Assembly: GCA_029779375.1 (NCBI GenBank) | Contig: JAKPAR010000368.1 | Location: 1 to 17,041, forward strand | From: Bacillota bacterium | GTDB taxonomy: Bacteria > Bacillota > Clostridia > Tissierellales > Sporanaerobacteraceae | Length of the DNA stretch: 17,041 nt | Reading direction: 5' to 3' | Shown: one piece after another, positions 7,162 to 15,055 of the stretch | Layout: every line of letters starts with the position of its first letter | Position numbering within the stretch: position 1 is the first letter of the stretch | The notes under the pieces: model-generated | What the model saw: the letters and a program-made list of their open reading frames with translations, nothing else | Told to the model about the DNA's origin: nothing | Databases searched by the model: none | Position numbers and translations under genes: made by a program

Positions 7162-9636
7162 ATGAATAAATTTATTGCTCAAGTTATTGTGGACAACAAA
7201 ACTTCAAATACGGACAAACCATATACTTATTTGATAAAAGAAGAAATGCTGGAGGATCTGAGAGAAGGAATGAGAGTTGTAGTCCCTTTTGGCATGGGAA
7301 ATCGACTCATTAAAGGAATTGTAATAAATATAGAAGAATATACAAAAGAGTCTACTAAATTGAAATATATTGAAGACGTACTTGATGATAAGCCTATTAT
7401 TTCTAAAGAGATGATAGATTTAAGTTTTTGGATGAGGGATTATTATTTATCATCATATTTAGATGCATTTCGTCTTGTGTTGCCACCTGGAAATATTAAA
7501 GAAATAAATACCTATATAAGTCTTGAGGATGGATGGAAAGAAAATATAGATGAGTTAGGATCAAAAGAAAGTGAAATTCTCAGTATACTAAGCCAAAATG
7601 ATGGAATTAGCTTTGAAAATTTAAAAAAGTTAATTAAAGATAAAAATTTGAGGAAAAAAATCATTTTATTAGAAAAAAAAGGTTTTATAAGAACTAGATT
7701 GGAAATAGATACTAAAATCAAGAAAAAGTATGAAAAATATGTTCATCTGTGCAATAGAGAAGTTTTGCTTGATGAACTACTTTTAGATATAGACAAAAGA
7801 GCTAATAAGCAAATTCAGATTTTAGAATTTCTATATGATATAGATGAAATTTCGATGAAGGAACTTTTAAAAAGAACTGATACTTCGTTAAGTGTTGTGA
7901 AAACATTAGAGAAAAAAGGAAAAGTAGTGATTTATGAAAAGGAAGTTTTAAGAGATCCTATTCCTGATGATATTTGCAAGTATAACAAGCATGAGCTTAC
8001 GGGAAAACAAAGATATTGTGTTGAAACTATTTATGGGGATATAAAGAATGGAAAATGCAATAAGTTTTTAATTCATGGTGTTACTGGTAGTGGGAAAACA
8101 GAAGTTTATTTGCAATTGATTGAAAAAATAATTGCAAGTGGAAAACAAGCAATAGTATTGGTTCCAGAAATATCTTTAACGCCTCAAACGGTTGAAAGAT
8201 TTGTGGGAAGATTTGGAGATAATGTAGCAGTGTTACATAGTAAACTTTCTAATGGAGAAAGATTTGATGAATGGAGAAGAATAAAAGAAGGTAAAGTTAA
8301 GATTGCAGTTGGAGCTAGAAGTGCTGTGTTTGCGCCTTTTAACAATTTAGGTATTATTATAATAGATGAGGAACATGAAAATAGCTATAAGTCCAGTATG
8401 AATCCTAAATATAATGCCATTGAAGTTGCAGAAAAGAGATGTGAAATTGAAGGTGCTTCTTTAGTTTTGGGGACAGCTACTCCTTCTGTGGAAACTTACT
8501 ATAGAACTAAATCAAGTGAAATAAAGCTTTTAACTTTAGATGAAAGAATAAATAATAAAAATCTACCCACTATGAGTATAATAGATATGAGGGAAGAACT
8601 AGATAAAGGGAACAAATCAATATTAAGTGTGGAATTATATAAGGCAATAGAGGAAAATTTAAAGGACAAAAAGCAAATAATATTGTTTTTAAATAGAAGA
8701 GGATACTCAACATTTGTATCTTGTAGGAAATGTGGCTATGTTGTTAAATGCGATAATTGTGATGTTTCTATGACTTATCATTTTAAAGAAAACAAATTAA
8801 AATGTCATTATTGTGGAATGAGTTTGAAACCTCCTGAAATTTGTCCTGAGTGTGGGAGCAAGTATATAAAGTATTTTGGGATTGGCACTGAAAAAATTGA
8901 GGAGACTATAAAAAGCTATTTTCCTCAAGCTAGAGTGGCGAGAATGGATTTAGATACCACTTCTAAAAAGGGCAGTCATATTAAAATACTAAATAGGATG
9001 AAAAAAGGAGAAATTGACATTTTAATTGGTACTCAGATGATAACTAAGGGTTTGGATTTTCCATTGGTTACATTAGTAGGAATTATAGCCGCTGATACTA
9101 GCTTGAATTTACCTGATTTTAGATCAGCAGAAAGAACATTTCAACTTTTAACTCAAGTAGGTGGTCGAGCAGGAAGAGGAGATTTTGAGGGAAGGGTTAT
9201 AGTTCAAACATATAATCCAAGCCATTTTAGTATACAAATGGCTAAAAACTATAAATATAATGAATTTTATGAAACTGAAATAATGATGAGAAAAGAGTTT
9301 AACTATCCACCTTTTATTGATATATTAAATATAGTTATATATGGTCCAGAAGAGGAAAAAGTTATAAATTCTACTAAAGAGCTGTATAGTGATATTTTAA
9401 ACCAATTAGAAAAAGAATCTAGATATGATTTAGTAAAAAATATATTTGGCCCAAATCCTGCACCATTGGAAAAACTCAAAAATAATTATAGATGGCAAAT
9501 ACTTTTTAAATGCAATAAAAGTGATCTAGATATGTTAAAAGGCATTATAAAAAGGGTATGTATAGACAACAGTGAAAGTAAGCATTATAAAGGTGTAAAA
9601 TTTAATATAGATGTAAATCCAAATTCTATATTGTAG
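7162..9636 (+). CDS. priA: Primosomal protein N' (PriA), replication restart DNA helicase
   Basis: PriA recognises abandoned replication forks, unwinds DNA 3' to 5' and starts primosome loading. The 824-residue protein has an N-terminal DNA-binding region (about 1-110), a charged linker and winged-helix-like segment (about 130-260), and a superfamily 2 helicase core. Motifs seen are Walker A GVTGSGKT at 306-313, DEEH at 402-405 and GTATPSVE near 437-444. A zinc module carries eight cysteines (521, 524, 530, 533, 548, 551, 561, 564), followed by GTQMITKGLDFP and QVGGRAGRG. All expected motifs are intact. I chose ATG 7162 because AAAGGA (7147-7152) lies 9 nt upstream; TTG 7153 touches that site. 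Only 23 nt separate it from the coaBC terminator, and no clear promoter is seen there. def follows 12 nt later. Confidence 0.97.
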   Translation: MNKFIAQVIVDNKTSNTDKPYTYLIKEEMLEDLREGMRVVVPFGMGNRLIKGIVINIEEYTKESTKLKYIEDVLDDKPIISKEMIDLSFWMRDYYLSSYLDAFRLVLPPGNIKEINTYISLEDGWKENIDELGSKESEILSILSQNDGISFENLKKLIKDKNLRKKIILLEKKGFIRTRLEIDTKIKKKYEKYVHLCNREVLLDELLLDIDKRANKQIQILEFLYDIDEISMKELLKRTDTSLSVVKTLEKKGKVVIYEKEVLRDPIPDDICKYNKHELTGKQRYCVETIYGDIKNGKCNKFLIHGVTGSGKTEVYLQLIEKIIASGKQAIVLVPEISLTPQTVERFVGRFGDNVAVLHSKLSNGERFDEWRRIKEGKVKIAVGARSAVFAPFNNLGIIIIDEEHENSYKSSMNPKYNAIEVAEKRCEIEGASLVLGTATPSVETYYRTKSSEIKLLTLDERINNKNLPTMSIIDMREELDKGNKSILSVELYKAIEENLKDKKQIILFLNRRGYSTFVSCRKCGYVVKCDNCDVSMTYHFKENKLKCHYCGMSLKPPEICPECGSKYIKYFGIGTEKIEETIKSYFPQARVARMDLDTTSKKGSHIKILNRMKKGEIDILIGTQMITKGLDFPLVTLVGIIAADTSLNLPDFRSAERTFQLLTQVGGRAGRGDFEGRVIVQTYNPSHFSIQMAKNYKYNEFYETEIMMRKEFNYPPFIDILNIVIYGPEEEKVINSTKELYSDILNQLEKESRYDLVKNIFGPNPAPLEKLKNNYRWQILFKCNKSDLDMLKGIIKRVCIDNSESKHYKGVKFNIDVNPNSIL

Positions 9637-9648
9637 GGGGAATAAAAT

Positions 9649-10095
9649 ATGGCAATAAGACAAATAAGGTACTTAGAAGATCCTATACTGAGGAAAAAAT
9701 CAAGAGAAATAACTGATATAAATGATAGGATAAAAACTTTATTAGATGATATGGCTGAAACTATGTACAAAAGTGAAGGTGTAGGTTTAGCTGCACCTCA
9801 AGTAGGAATTTTAAGAAAAGCTGTAGTCATAGATGTAGGTGAAGGACTATTGAAATTAGTTAATCCAGAGATACTTGAAACTGAAGGAGAAAATATAGAT
9901 TTCGAAGGATGCTTAAGTATACCTGGAAGTTCAGGCAAGGTAATAAGACCTGAAAAAGTTAAAGTTAAATATTTTGATATAGATGGAAATGAAAAGATAA
10001 TTGAAGGAACTGGCCTTTTAGCAAGAGCTCTTTGTCATGAAATAGATCATTTAGATGGAATACTTTTTATTGATAAAATGATAAAAGAAGAGTAG
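9649..10095 (+). CDS. def: Peptide deformylase
   Basis: Def removes the formyl group from the N-terminal methionine of new proteins, undoing the modification made by Fmt on initiator tRNA. The three family motifs are present: GVGLAAPQV (residues 44-52), EGCLS (86-90) and HEIDHLDG (130-137). The metal ligands would be C88, H130 and H134, and the catalytic base E131. At 148 residues it is short but usual for clostridial enzymes. AGGGGG (9635-9640) overlaps the priA stop and lies 8 nt from the ATG. fmt begins 11 nt after its stop, the usual def-fmt pair. Confidence 0.97.
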   Translation: MAIRQIRYLEDPILRKKSREITDINDRIKTLLDDMAETMYKSEGVGLAAPQVGILRKAVVIDVGEGLLKLVNPEILETEGENIDFEGCLSIPGSSGKVIRPEKVKVKYFDIDGNEKIIEGTGLLARALCHEIDHLDGILFIDKMIKEE

Positions 10096-10106
10096 GAGTG
10101 TTTGAG

Positions 10107-11036
10107 ATGAATATAGTATATATGGGAACGCCTGATTTTGCTGTATATCCGTTGGAAGCATTATTTAATGTAGGTTTTAATATCCCATTGGTTATTTCTC
10201 AAGAGGATAAACCGAAGGGGAGAGGTAAAAAACTATTGCCTACTCCAGTAAAGGAAAAAGCTCAAGGATTGAATTTAAATGTATATCAACCTAAAAAAAT
10301 AAATTGTGAAGAATGCGTTCAAATAATAAAGAACGCAAATCCAGATTTTATAGTTGTGGCAGCTTATGGACAAATTCTTAAAAGCGAGATACTTTCAATA
10401 CCTAAATATGGTTGCATAAATATACATGCTTCATTGTTGCCTAAATATAGAGGTGCAGCTCCGATAAATTGGGCAATAATAAATGGTGAAGCTGAAACAG
10501 GAATAACTATAATGAAAATGGAAGAAGGATTAGATTGTGGAGATATTCTTTTACAGAAAAGCATACCAATAACTGAAACCGATGATTCCATAACAATTCA
10601 TGATAAACTTTCAAGACTTGGTGGGGAACTCATTGTTGAAGGATTGATTGGGATAGTAGATGAAAAAATAGTAGCCATTAAACAAGACCATTCAAAGTCC
10701 ACATATGCACCTATGTTAGATAAAAAAATGGGTAAAATTAATTGGAATGAATCAGGTAAGAATATAAGAAATCTTGTTAGAGGCCTAAAACCTTGGCCTT
10801 TTGCTTATACATTTTATAATGGATTAAACATTAAAATCCATGAAGTCAGTATAATTGATAAATACAAAGATGGAGAAAATGGTGAAATAGTTAAAGTTTC
10901 TAATGAAGGTGTATTTGTGAACTGTAGTGACTCAACTATTGTGATTGAGGAATTACAATTTCCTGGTAAAAAGAAATTAAGGGTTGAAGAATATATTAGA
11001 GGAAATACTATTGAAGAAGGTACAATACTTAAATAG
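10107..11036 (+). CDS. fmt: Methionyl-tRNA formyltransferase
   Basis: Fmt transfers a formyl group from 10-formyltetrahydrofolate to Met-tRNA-fMet for translation initiation. The N-terminal formyltransferase domain (about 1-200) begins MNIVYMGTPDFAVYPLEAL. It contains the folate and catalytic region NIHASLLPKYRGAAPINWAI (N105, H107) and the catalytic aspartate D143 in EEGLDCGDIL. The C-terminal tRNA-binding OB-like domain follows from about residue 205 (IRNLVRGLKPWPFAYT). At 309 residues the length is normal. I chose ATG 10107 because AGGAG (10094-10098), overlapping the def stop, lies 8 nt upstream; GTG 10098 falls within that site. A 37-nt gap leads to the metallopeptidase gene. Confidence 0.97.
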   Translation: MNIVYMGTPDFAVYPLEALFNVGFNIPLVISQEDKPKGRGKKLLPTPVKEKAQGLNLNVYQPKKINCEECVQIIKNANPDFIVVAAYGQILKSEILSIPKYGCINIHASLLPKYRGAAPINWAIINGEAETGITIMKMEEGLDCGDILLQKSIPITETDDSITIHDKLSRLGGELIVEGLIGIVDEKIVAIKQDHSKSTYAPMLDKKMGKINWNESGKNIRNLVRGLKPWPFAYTFYNGLNIKIHEVSIIDKYKDGENGEIVKVSNEGVFVNCSDSTIVIEELQFPGKKKLRVEEYIRGNTIEEGTILK

Positions 11037-11073
11037 TATTTTATATAAATAGCCTGTGAAGGAGGTTTTTCAT

Positions 11074-11766
11074 ATGTATGGTGGATATTATTATGGTGGA
11101 TCGGGAACTTATTTGTATTTGCTCATTCCAGCATTAATATTGTCTTTATATGCACAAGCTAAAGTAAACAATACTTTTAGTAAATATCTTAGAGTGCCTA
11201 GTTATTCAGGATATACGGGTAGAGAAGTTGCTAGAATGATATTAGATCGAAATGGTCTATATGATGTAAGAATAGAACAAGCTGGAGGACAACTTACAGA
11301 TCACTATGATCCTAGAACTAAAGTTATTAGATTATCTTATGATGTATATAATGGAACTTCAATAGCTGCATTAAGTGTAGCTGCTCATGAGGTAGGTCAT
11401 GCTATTCAGCATGGAGAAGGTTATTTTCCATTAATATTGAGAAACAACATTGCACCTATTGCTAGTATTGGGGCACGATTTGTATGGATTTTTATTTTTC
11501 TAGGCTTTGTAATAAGCCCATTATTGCTAGAAGTAGGGATACTGTTGTATTTAGGTATAGTTCTTTTTCAAGTTGTTACATTGCCGGTGGAATTTAATGC
11601 AAGCAATCGGGCTTTGGTACAATTAGAATCTGGAATTGTGTCTGCAAATGAAATAGGTCCTGCAAAAAAAGTTCTAAAGGCAGCTGCATTGACTTATGTA
11701 GCAGCAACATTGGTAGCAATAGGTCAGCTTTTAAGACTTATTTCATTATCAAATAGAAGAGATTAA
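11074..11766 (+). CDS. Membrane zinc metallopeptidase, YugP-like (Zn_peptidase_2 family)
   Basis: This is a predicted integral membrane metallopeptidase of the B. subtilis YugP family, whose substrates are not established. The 230-residue protein starts with a Gly/Tyr-rich stretch (MYGGYYYGGSGTY) and a hydrophobic segment (12-28). The zinc motif HEVGH is at 105-109, in AAHEVGHAIQH; hydrophobic segments follow near 127-148, 149-170 and 204-222. PVEFNASNRA (171-180) holds E173, a plausible third metal ligand. ATG 11074 is preferred because AAGGAGG (11059-11065) lies 8 nt upstream, while the GTG at 11056 lies upstream of that site. It is the last gene of the priA-def-fmt unit and ends at a strong terminator. 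Location between fmt and rsmB differs from B. subtilis, where fmt is followed directly by rsmB. The protease fold is certain; its role is unknown. Confidence 0.9.
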   Translation: MYGGYYYGGSGTYLYLLIPALILSLYAQAKVNNTFSKYLRVPSYSGYTGREVARMILDRNGLYDVRIEQAGGQLTDHYDPRTKVIRLSYDVYNGTSIAALSVAAHEVGHAIQHGEGYFPLILRNNIAPIASIGARFVWIFIFLGFVISPLLLEVGILLYLGIVLFQVVTLPVEFNASNRALVQLESGIVSANEIGPAKKVLKAAALTYVAATLVAIGQLLRLISLSNRRD

Positions 11767-11792
11767 AGGGGGATTTGCCCCCTTATTTTTTT
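11766..11792 (+). terminator. Intrinsic terminator after the metallopeptidase gene
   Basis: AAGGGGG (11766-11772) pairs with CCCCCTT (11778-11784) around a 5-nt ATTTG loop, followed by A and seven T (11786-11792). The stem starts at the last base of the TAA stop codon. It ends the priA unit and lies just upstream of the rsmB promoter candidate. Confidence 0.92.
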
Positions 11793-11804
11793 GTTATATT
11801 TGTG

Positions 11805-11810
11805 TATAAT
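11805..11810 (+). promoter_or_regulatory. Candidate -10 element of the rsmB promoter
   Basis: TATAAT is a perfect -10 hexamer between the terminator and rsmB, where a new transcript must begin. The -35 position (about 11782-11788) falls in the terminator T tract and matches consensus poorly. Initiation about 7 nt downstream would be near 11817, right at the rsmB ribosome binding site GGAGGG (11817-11822), giving a leader of roughly 12 nt. Predicted only. Confidence 0.5.
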
Positions 11811-11828
11811 GTTTTTGGAGGGAATGAA

Positions 11829-13175
11829 ATGACAAGAAATGCTAGAGAAGTTGCTTTAAATATATTAGTAGAAATAGATGAAAAAGGTGCATATTCGAAT
11901 ATTGCTTTAAATAAAATTGGAAGAGAAAAATTGAGTAAATTAGATGAAAATTTTGTTAGAGAATTGGTATATGGTGTATTAGAAAATAGATTGTATTTAG
12001 ATTGGGTAATAAAAAAATTTTCAAAGGTTAAATTAAAAAAAATTGAGCCAATTGTATTAGAAATATTGAGAATTGGGGTATATCAAATTGCACTTATGGA
12101 TAAAATTCCAGATAGTGCAGCGGTTAATGAATCTGTTAAATTAGCAAAAAAATATTCTCATAGTGGTTCTGTGAAGTACGTAAATGGTTTACTTAGGAAT
12201 GTATCTAGAAATAAAAATATCTTTAGAGAAATAGATTTAGAAGATAAAAAAGAATATTTAAAGATAAAATATTCACACCCAGAATGGATGATAAATAGAT
12301 GGCTAGAGGAATTCGGAGAAGAATTTACGGAGGATTTATGTAAAGCCAACAATACTAGACCTAAATTAAATATAAGAGTCAATACATTGAAAATAAAAAG
12401 AGAAGAATTAAAATCTCTCCTAGAGAGCAAGGGCTATATTGTTTCTAATACTAAATATGCTAGCGATGGATTAATAATAGAAAATCCACAAGGGGTTATA
12501 GATACTGAAGAGTTCAGAAATGGTTTTTTTATTGTGCAAGATGAGAGTAGTATGCTTGTATCTCAAATTTTAGATCCCAAAGAAGGTAGTTTGGTTTTGG
12601 ATTTGTGTAGTGCTCCAGGAGGTAAAACTACTCATATTGCTCAAAAAATGAATAACAATGGGGAAATTTTAGCTAGAGATATTTATGAACATAAACTAAA
12701 ATTAGTTCAGGAAAACTCAAATAGACTTGGAATAGATATTATTAAGACAGAAAAATTTGATTCTATGAAATTAGATGAAAATTTAATTGATAAAGTGGAC
12801 TATGTACTTATAGATGCACCATGTACTGGATTGGGAATGTTAAGAAGGAAACCAGAAATAAAATGGAATAGAACAGAAAATGATATTTCAAATATGAGTG
12901 ATATTCAGTATAAGATATTAAAAAATGCTAGCAAATATTTAAGGTCTGGGGGAATACTGGTTTATAGTACTTGTAGTATAGAAAGAGAAGAAAATATAGA
13001 TATTATAGGTAGATTTATTAGCGAAAATGATGGCTTTAAATTGATTAGTTTTGAGAATTTATTGGATTCAAAGGAAAGTATGAGTATGGCTAAGAATGGT
13101 TATATTGAGCTATTTCCACATATTCATGGTACTGATGGCTTTTTCATAGCCAAACTTTCAAAGAATTATAGATAA
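11829..13175 (+). CDS. rsmB: 16S rRNA (cytosine-5-)-methyltransferase RsmB
   Basis: RsmB methylates a single cytosine of 16S rRNA (C967 in E. coli) using SAM. The 448-residue protein has an N-terminal NusB-like RNA-binding domain (about 1-130) and a C-terminal methyltransferase fold. The SAM-binding motif is DLCSAPGGKTTHIAQ (258-272), the release cysteine C332 is in DAPCTGLGMLRRKPEIKW, and the nucleophile C382 is in VYSTCSIEREEN. GTDGFFIAKL near the end completes the fold. ATG 11829 has GGAGGG 6 nt upstream and gives the standard MTRNAREVALNIL start; extending to 11775 would start inside the terminator loop. It opens the rsmB-rlmN-phosphatase-kinase-rsgA group, as in B. subtilis yloM onward. 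Confidence 0.96.
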   Translation: MTRNAREVALNILVEIDEKGAYSNIALNKIGREKLSKLDENFVRELVYGVLENRLYLDWVIKKFSKVKLKKIEPIVLEILRIGVYQIALMDKIPDSAAVNESVKLAKKYSHSGSVKYVNGLLRNVSRNKNIFREIDLEDKKEYLKIKYSHPEWMINRWLEEFGEEFTEDLCKANNTRPKLNIRVNTLKIKREELKSLLESKGYIVSNTKYASDGLIIENPQGVIDTEEFRNGFFIVQDESSMLVSQILDPKEGSLVLDLCSAPGGKTTHIAQKMNNNGEILARDIYEHKLKLVQENSNRLGIDIIKTEKFDSMKLDENLIDKVDYVLIDAPCTGLGMLRRKPEIKWNRTENDISNMSDIQYKILKNASKYLRSGGILVYSTCSIEREENIDIIGRFISENDGFKLISFENLLDSKESMSMAKNGYIELFPHIHGTDGFFIAKLSKNYR

Positions 13176-13189
13176 ATTTTTATTGACTG

Positions 13190-13198
13190 TGATATAAT
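13190..13198 (+). promoter_or_regulatory. Candidate extended -10 promoter before rlmN
   Basis: TGATATAAT combines an extended TGn element with a perfect TATAAT hexamer in the 54-nt gap between rsmB and rlmN. The -35 position is poor. A TTGACT at 13183-13188 lies only 4 nt from this -10, so it cannot serve as its -35. Transcription would start near 13205, giving a leader of about 25 nt. It could supply rlmN, the phosphatase, prkC and rsgA independently of rsmB. Confidence 0.5.
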
Positions 13199-13229
13199 AT
13201 TAAATTAAGAAAAAGTTAGGAGGGGTTTT

Positions 13230-14276
13230 TTGTACTATAAAGATTTAAAGTCTTTTTCCTTAGATGAAATGAAATCAATATTTGTTGAAATGGGAGAAAA
13301 GGAATATAGAGCGATACAAACTTTTAAATTTATACACCAAAACATGGCAAATTCTATAGATGATATAACTGTCTTATCTAAAGGTCTTAGGGACAAGCTG
13401 AATAAAAATTTCAATATAAGTTGTACTTCTATTGCTGAAAGATATGATTCAAATATTGACAATACAAAAAAATATTTGTTTCAATTGGAGGATGGCAATA
13501 TAATTGAAAGTGTTGTCATGGAATATAGACATGGAACAACTGCCTGCATATCAACTCAAGTAGGATGTAAGATGGGATGTGCCTTTTGTGCTTCTACAAA
13601 AGGCGGACTTATAAGAAATTTAAGCTCTGGAGAAATACTTAGTCAAGTATATAATATACAGAATGATTTAGATATAAAATTAAGCAATATTGTTTTAATG
13701 GGAAGCGGTGAACCTTTAGATAATTATGAAAATGTAATTAAATTTTTAAGCATATTGCATGATGAAAATGGTCAAAATTTCAGCTATAGAAATATTACAT
13801 TGTCTACTTGTGGGTTAGTGCCTAAGATATACAAATTGGCAGAAGAAGAGTTGCCAATTACATTATCTATTTCTCTTCATTCACCTTTTAATGAAGAAAG
13901 GAAAAAAATAATGCCTATAGCAAGAGTTTATTCATTAGATGAACTTCTAGATGCCTGTAGATATTATATAGATAAGAACAATAGAAGGATAACTTTTGAA
14001 TATACTTTAATTAAAGGAATAAATGATAGAAAAGAGGATTTAAACGAATTAAGTAGAATACTAAAAGGACTTCTTTGCCATATAAATTTGATTTCCTTAA
14101 ATCCAATTGAAGAATTTGCTAAAGACAAGGTTAACAAAAATACTATAGAAATGTTCAAAAGAGAATTATCTAAAAATGGGATTCCAGTAACTATAAGAAG
14201 AGAAATGGGGTCAGATATAAATGCTGCCTGTGGACAATTGAGGAGAAAATATATAAGTAAAGGAGATCATGTTTAG
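13230..14276 (+). CDS. rlmN: Dual-specificity 23S rRNA/tRNA adenine-C2 methyltransferase RlmN
   Basis: RlmN is a radical-SAM enzyme that makes 2-methyladenosine at A2503 of 23S rRNA and A37 of some tRNAs. The 348-residue protein has an N-terminal accessory domain (ending near residue 90) and the radical-SAM cluster CX3CX2C at C113, C117 and C120 (VGCKMGCAFCAS). The two methyl-transfer cysteines appear to be C106 (TACISTQ) and C334 (INAACGQLRR). MGSGEPLDNYENV and SLHSPFNEERKKIMPI are further family motifs. The start is TTG 13230: AGGAGG (13218-13223) is 6 nt upstream and the resulting N-terminus fits the family, while the first in-frame ATG would cut into it. The phosphatase gene follows 27 nt later. 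Confidence 0.96.
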   Translation: MYYKDLKSFSLDEMKSIFVEMGEKEYRAIQTFKFIHQNMANSIDDITVLSKGLRDKLNKNFNISCTSIAERYDSNIDNTKKYLFQLEDGNIIESVVMEYRHGTTACISTQVGCKMGCAFCASTKGGLIRNLSSGEILSQVYNIQNDLDIKLSNIVLMGSGEPLDNYENVIKFLSILHDENGQNFSYRNITLSTCGLVPKIYKLAEEELPITLSISLHSPFNEERKKIMPIARVYSLDELLDACRYYIDKNNRRITFEYTLIKGINDRKEDLNELSRILKGLLCHINLISLNPIEEFAKDKVNKNTIEMFKRELSKNGIPVTIRREMGSDINAACGQLRRKYISKGDHV

Positions 14277-14303
14277 GATCAATTTATTTAGTGAGGTGAT
14301 GGT

Positions 14304-15041
14304 ATGCAAATAGGTGTTTGTTCAGACATAGGGAAAACTAGGGAAAATAATCAAGATTCTTATTTTTATTCGCAGAGAAGGGATTTTCCATTGTTTATAG
14401 TAGCAGATGGGATGGGAGGTCATAAAGCTGGTGAAATAGCTAGTTGTATGGCGGTAGAAATAGTTAGAGATTTTTTTCTTGATAAAAGGAAGCAAAATTT
14501 ATTAGACAATGAAGAAAATCTAATATCTTTTATTAAGGAGTCTATCTATGAAGCAAATGAGAAAATATATAAGAGAGCTATAAGCAATGAACAATTCAAT
14601 GGAATGGGTACAACATTGACTATGGCATATTTTTTAAATGATAAAATTTTCATTGGGCACGTTGGTGATAGTCGAGCTTATTTAATTAGAGACAATGAAC
14701 TTTTGCAATTAACAGATGACCATTCTCTTGTAGCAGAGTTAGTCAAGAAGGGTAGTATAAGTAAAGAAGAGGCTCAATATCATCCACAGAGAAATATTAT
14801 AACTAGAGCAGTAGGGACAAGTGAAGAAATAGATATTGATATTAAGTTTGTGAAAATAAAAAATAATGATATAGTTTTAATGTGTACTGATGGATTAACT
14901 AGTATGATTAAAGAAGATGAGATCAAAAACTTATTATTATCTGAAGACAATATGCAACAGCTATGCAATAATCTAATAAAAAGAGCTAACGATTTGGGTG
15001 GACTGGATAATATAACAGCAATAGTTATTAAAATTGTATGA
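14304..15041 (+). CDS. prpC: PP2C-family Ser/Thr protein phosphatase (PrpC/Stp)
   Basis: This metal-dependent phosphatase reverses phosphorylation by the PrkC kinase encoded next to it. The 245-residue protein is a single PP2C domain with all expected metal-binding aspartates: D18 (RENNQDS), D35 with G36 (VADGMGGHKAGE), D196 (MCTDGL) and D235 (GGLDNIT). GMGTTL, GHVGDSRAYLI, LTDDHSLV and RNIITRAVGT are also present. There is no signal peptide or membrane segment, so it acts in the cytoplasm. GAGGTGAT at 14293-14300 serves as ribosome binding site. Its stop TGA overlaps ATG 15038 in the kinase frame, and the kinase start used here lies 14 nt after the stop, so the pair is very likely translated together. 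The same phosphatase-kinase-rsgA order occurs in B. subtilis prpC-prkC-cpgA. Confidence 0.95.
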   Translation: MQIGVCSDIGKTRENNQDSYFYSQRRDFPLFIVADGMGGHKAGEIASCMAVEIVRDFFLDKRKQNLLDNEENLISFIKESIYEANEKIYKRAISNEQFNGMGTTLTMAYFLNDKIFIGHVGDSRAYLIRDNELLQLTDDHSLVAELVKKGSISKEEAQYHPQRNIITRAVGTSEEIDIDIKFVKIKNNDIVLMCTDGLTSMIKEDEIKNLLLSEDNMQQLCNNLIKRANDLGGLDNITAIVIKIV

Positions 15042-15055
15042 ATTGGGGTGATGAA

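Noticed and set aside
11011..11039. TTGAAG-17-TAGTAT as a promoter for the metallopeptidase gene
   Set aside because: The spacing is right but both hexamers are mediocre and lie at the fmt end in AT-rich DNA. Too weak to list as a feature.
11024..11042. Short inverted repeat AATACT/AGTATT across the fmt stop as a terminator
   Set aside because: Only a 6-bp AT-rich stem with a short T run; unlikely to terminate. The metallopeptidase gene is probably read from the same transcript.
11775..11828. N-terminal extension of rsmB by 18 residues
   Set aside because: It would begin in the loop of the upstream terminator and include the promoter candidate. GGAGGG marks the ATG at 11829.
13183..13188. 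TTGACT as the -35 of an rlmN promoter
   Set aside because: It is only 4 nt from the TATAAT, and 16-17 nt downstream there is only a weak -10 (TTAAGA). The extended -10 reading is preferred.
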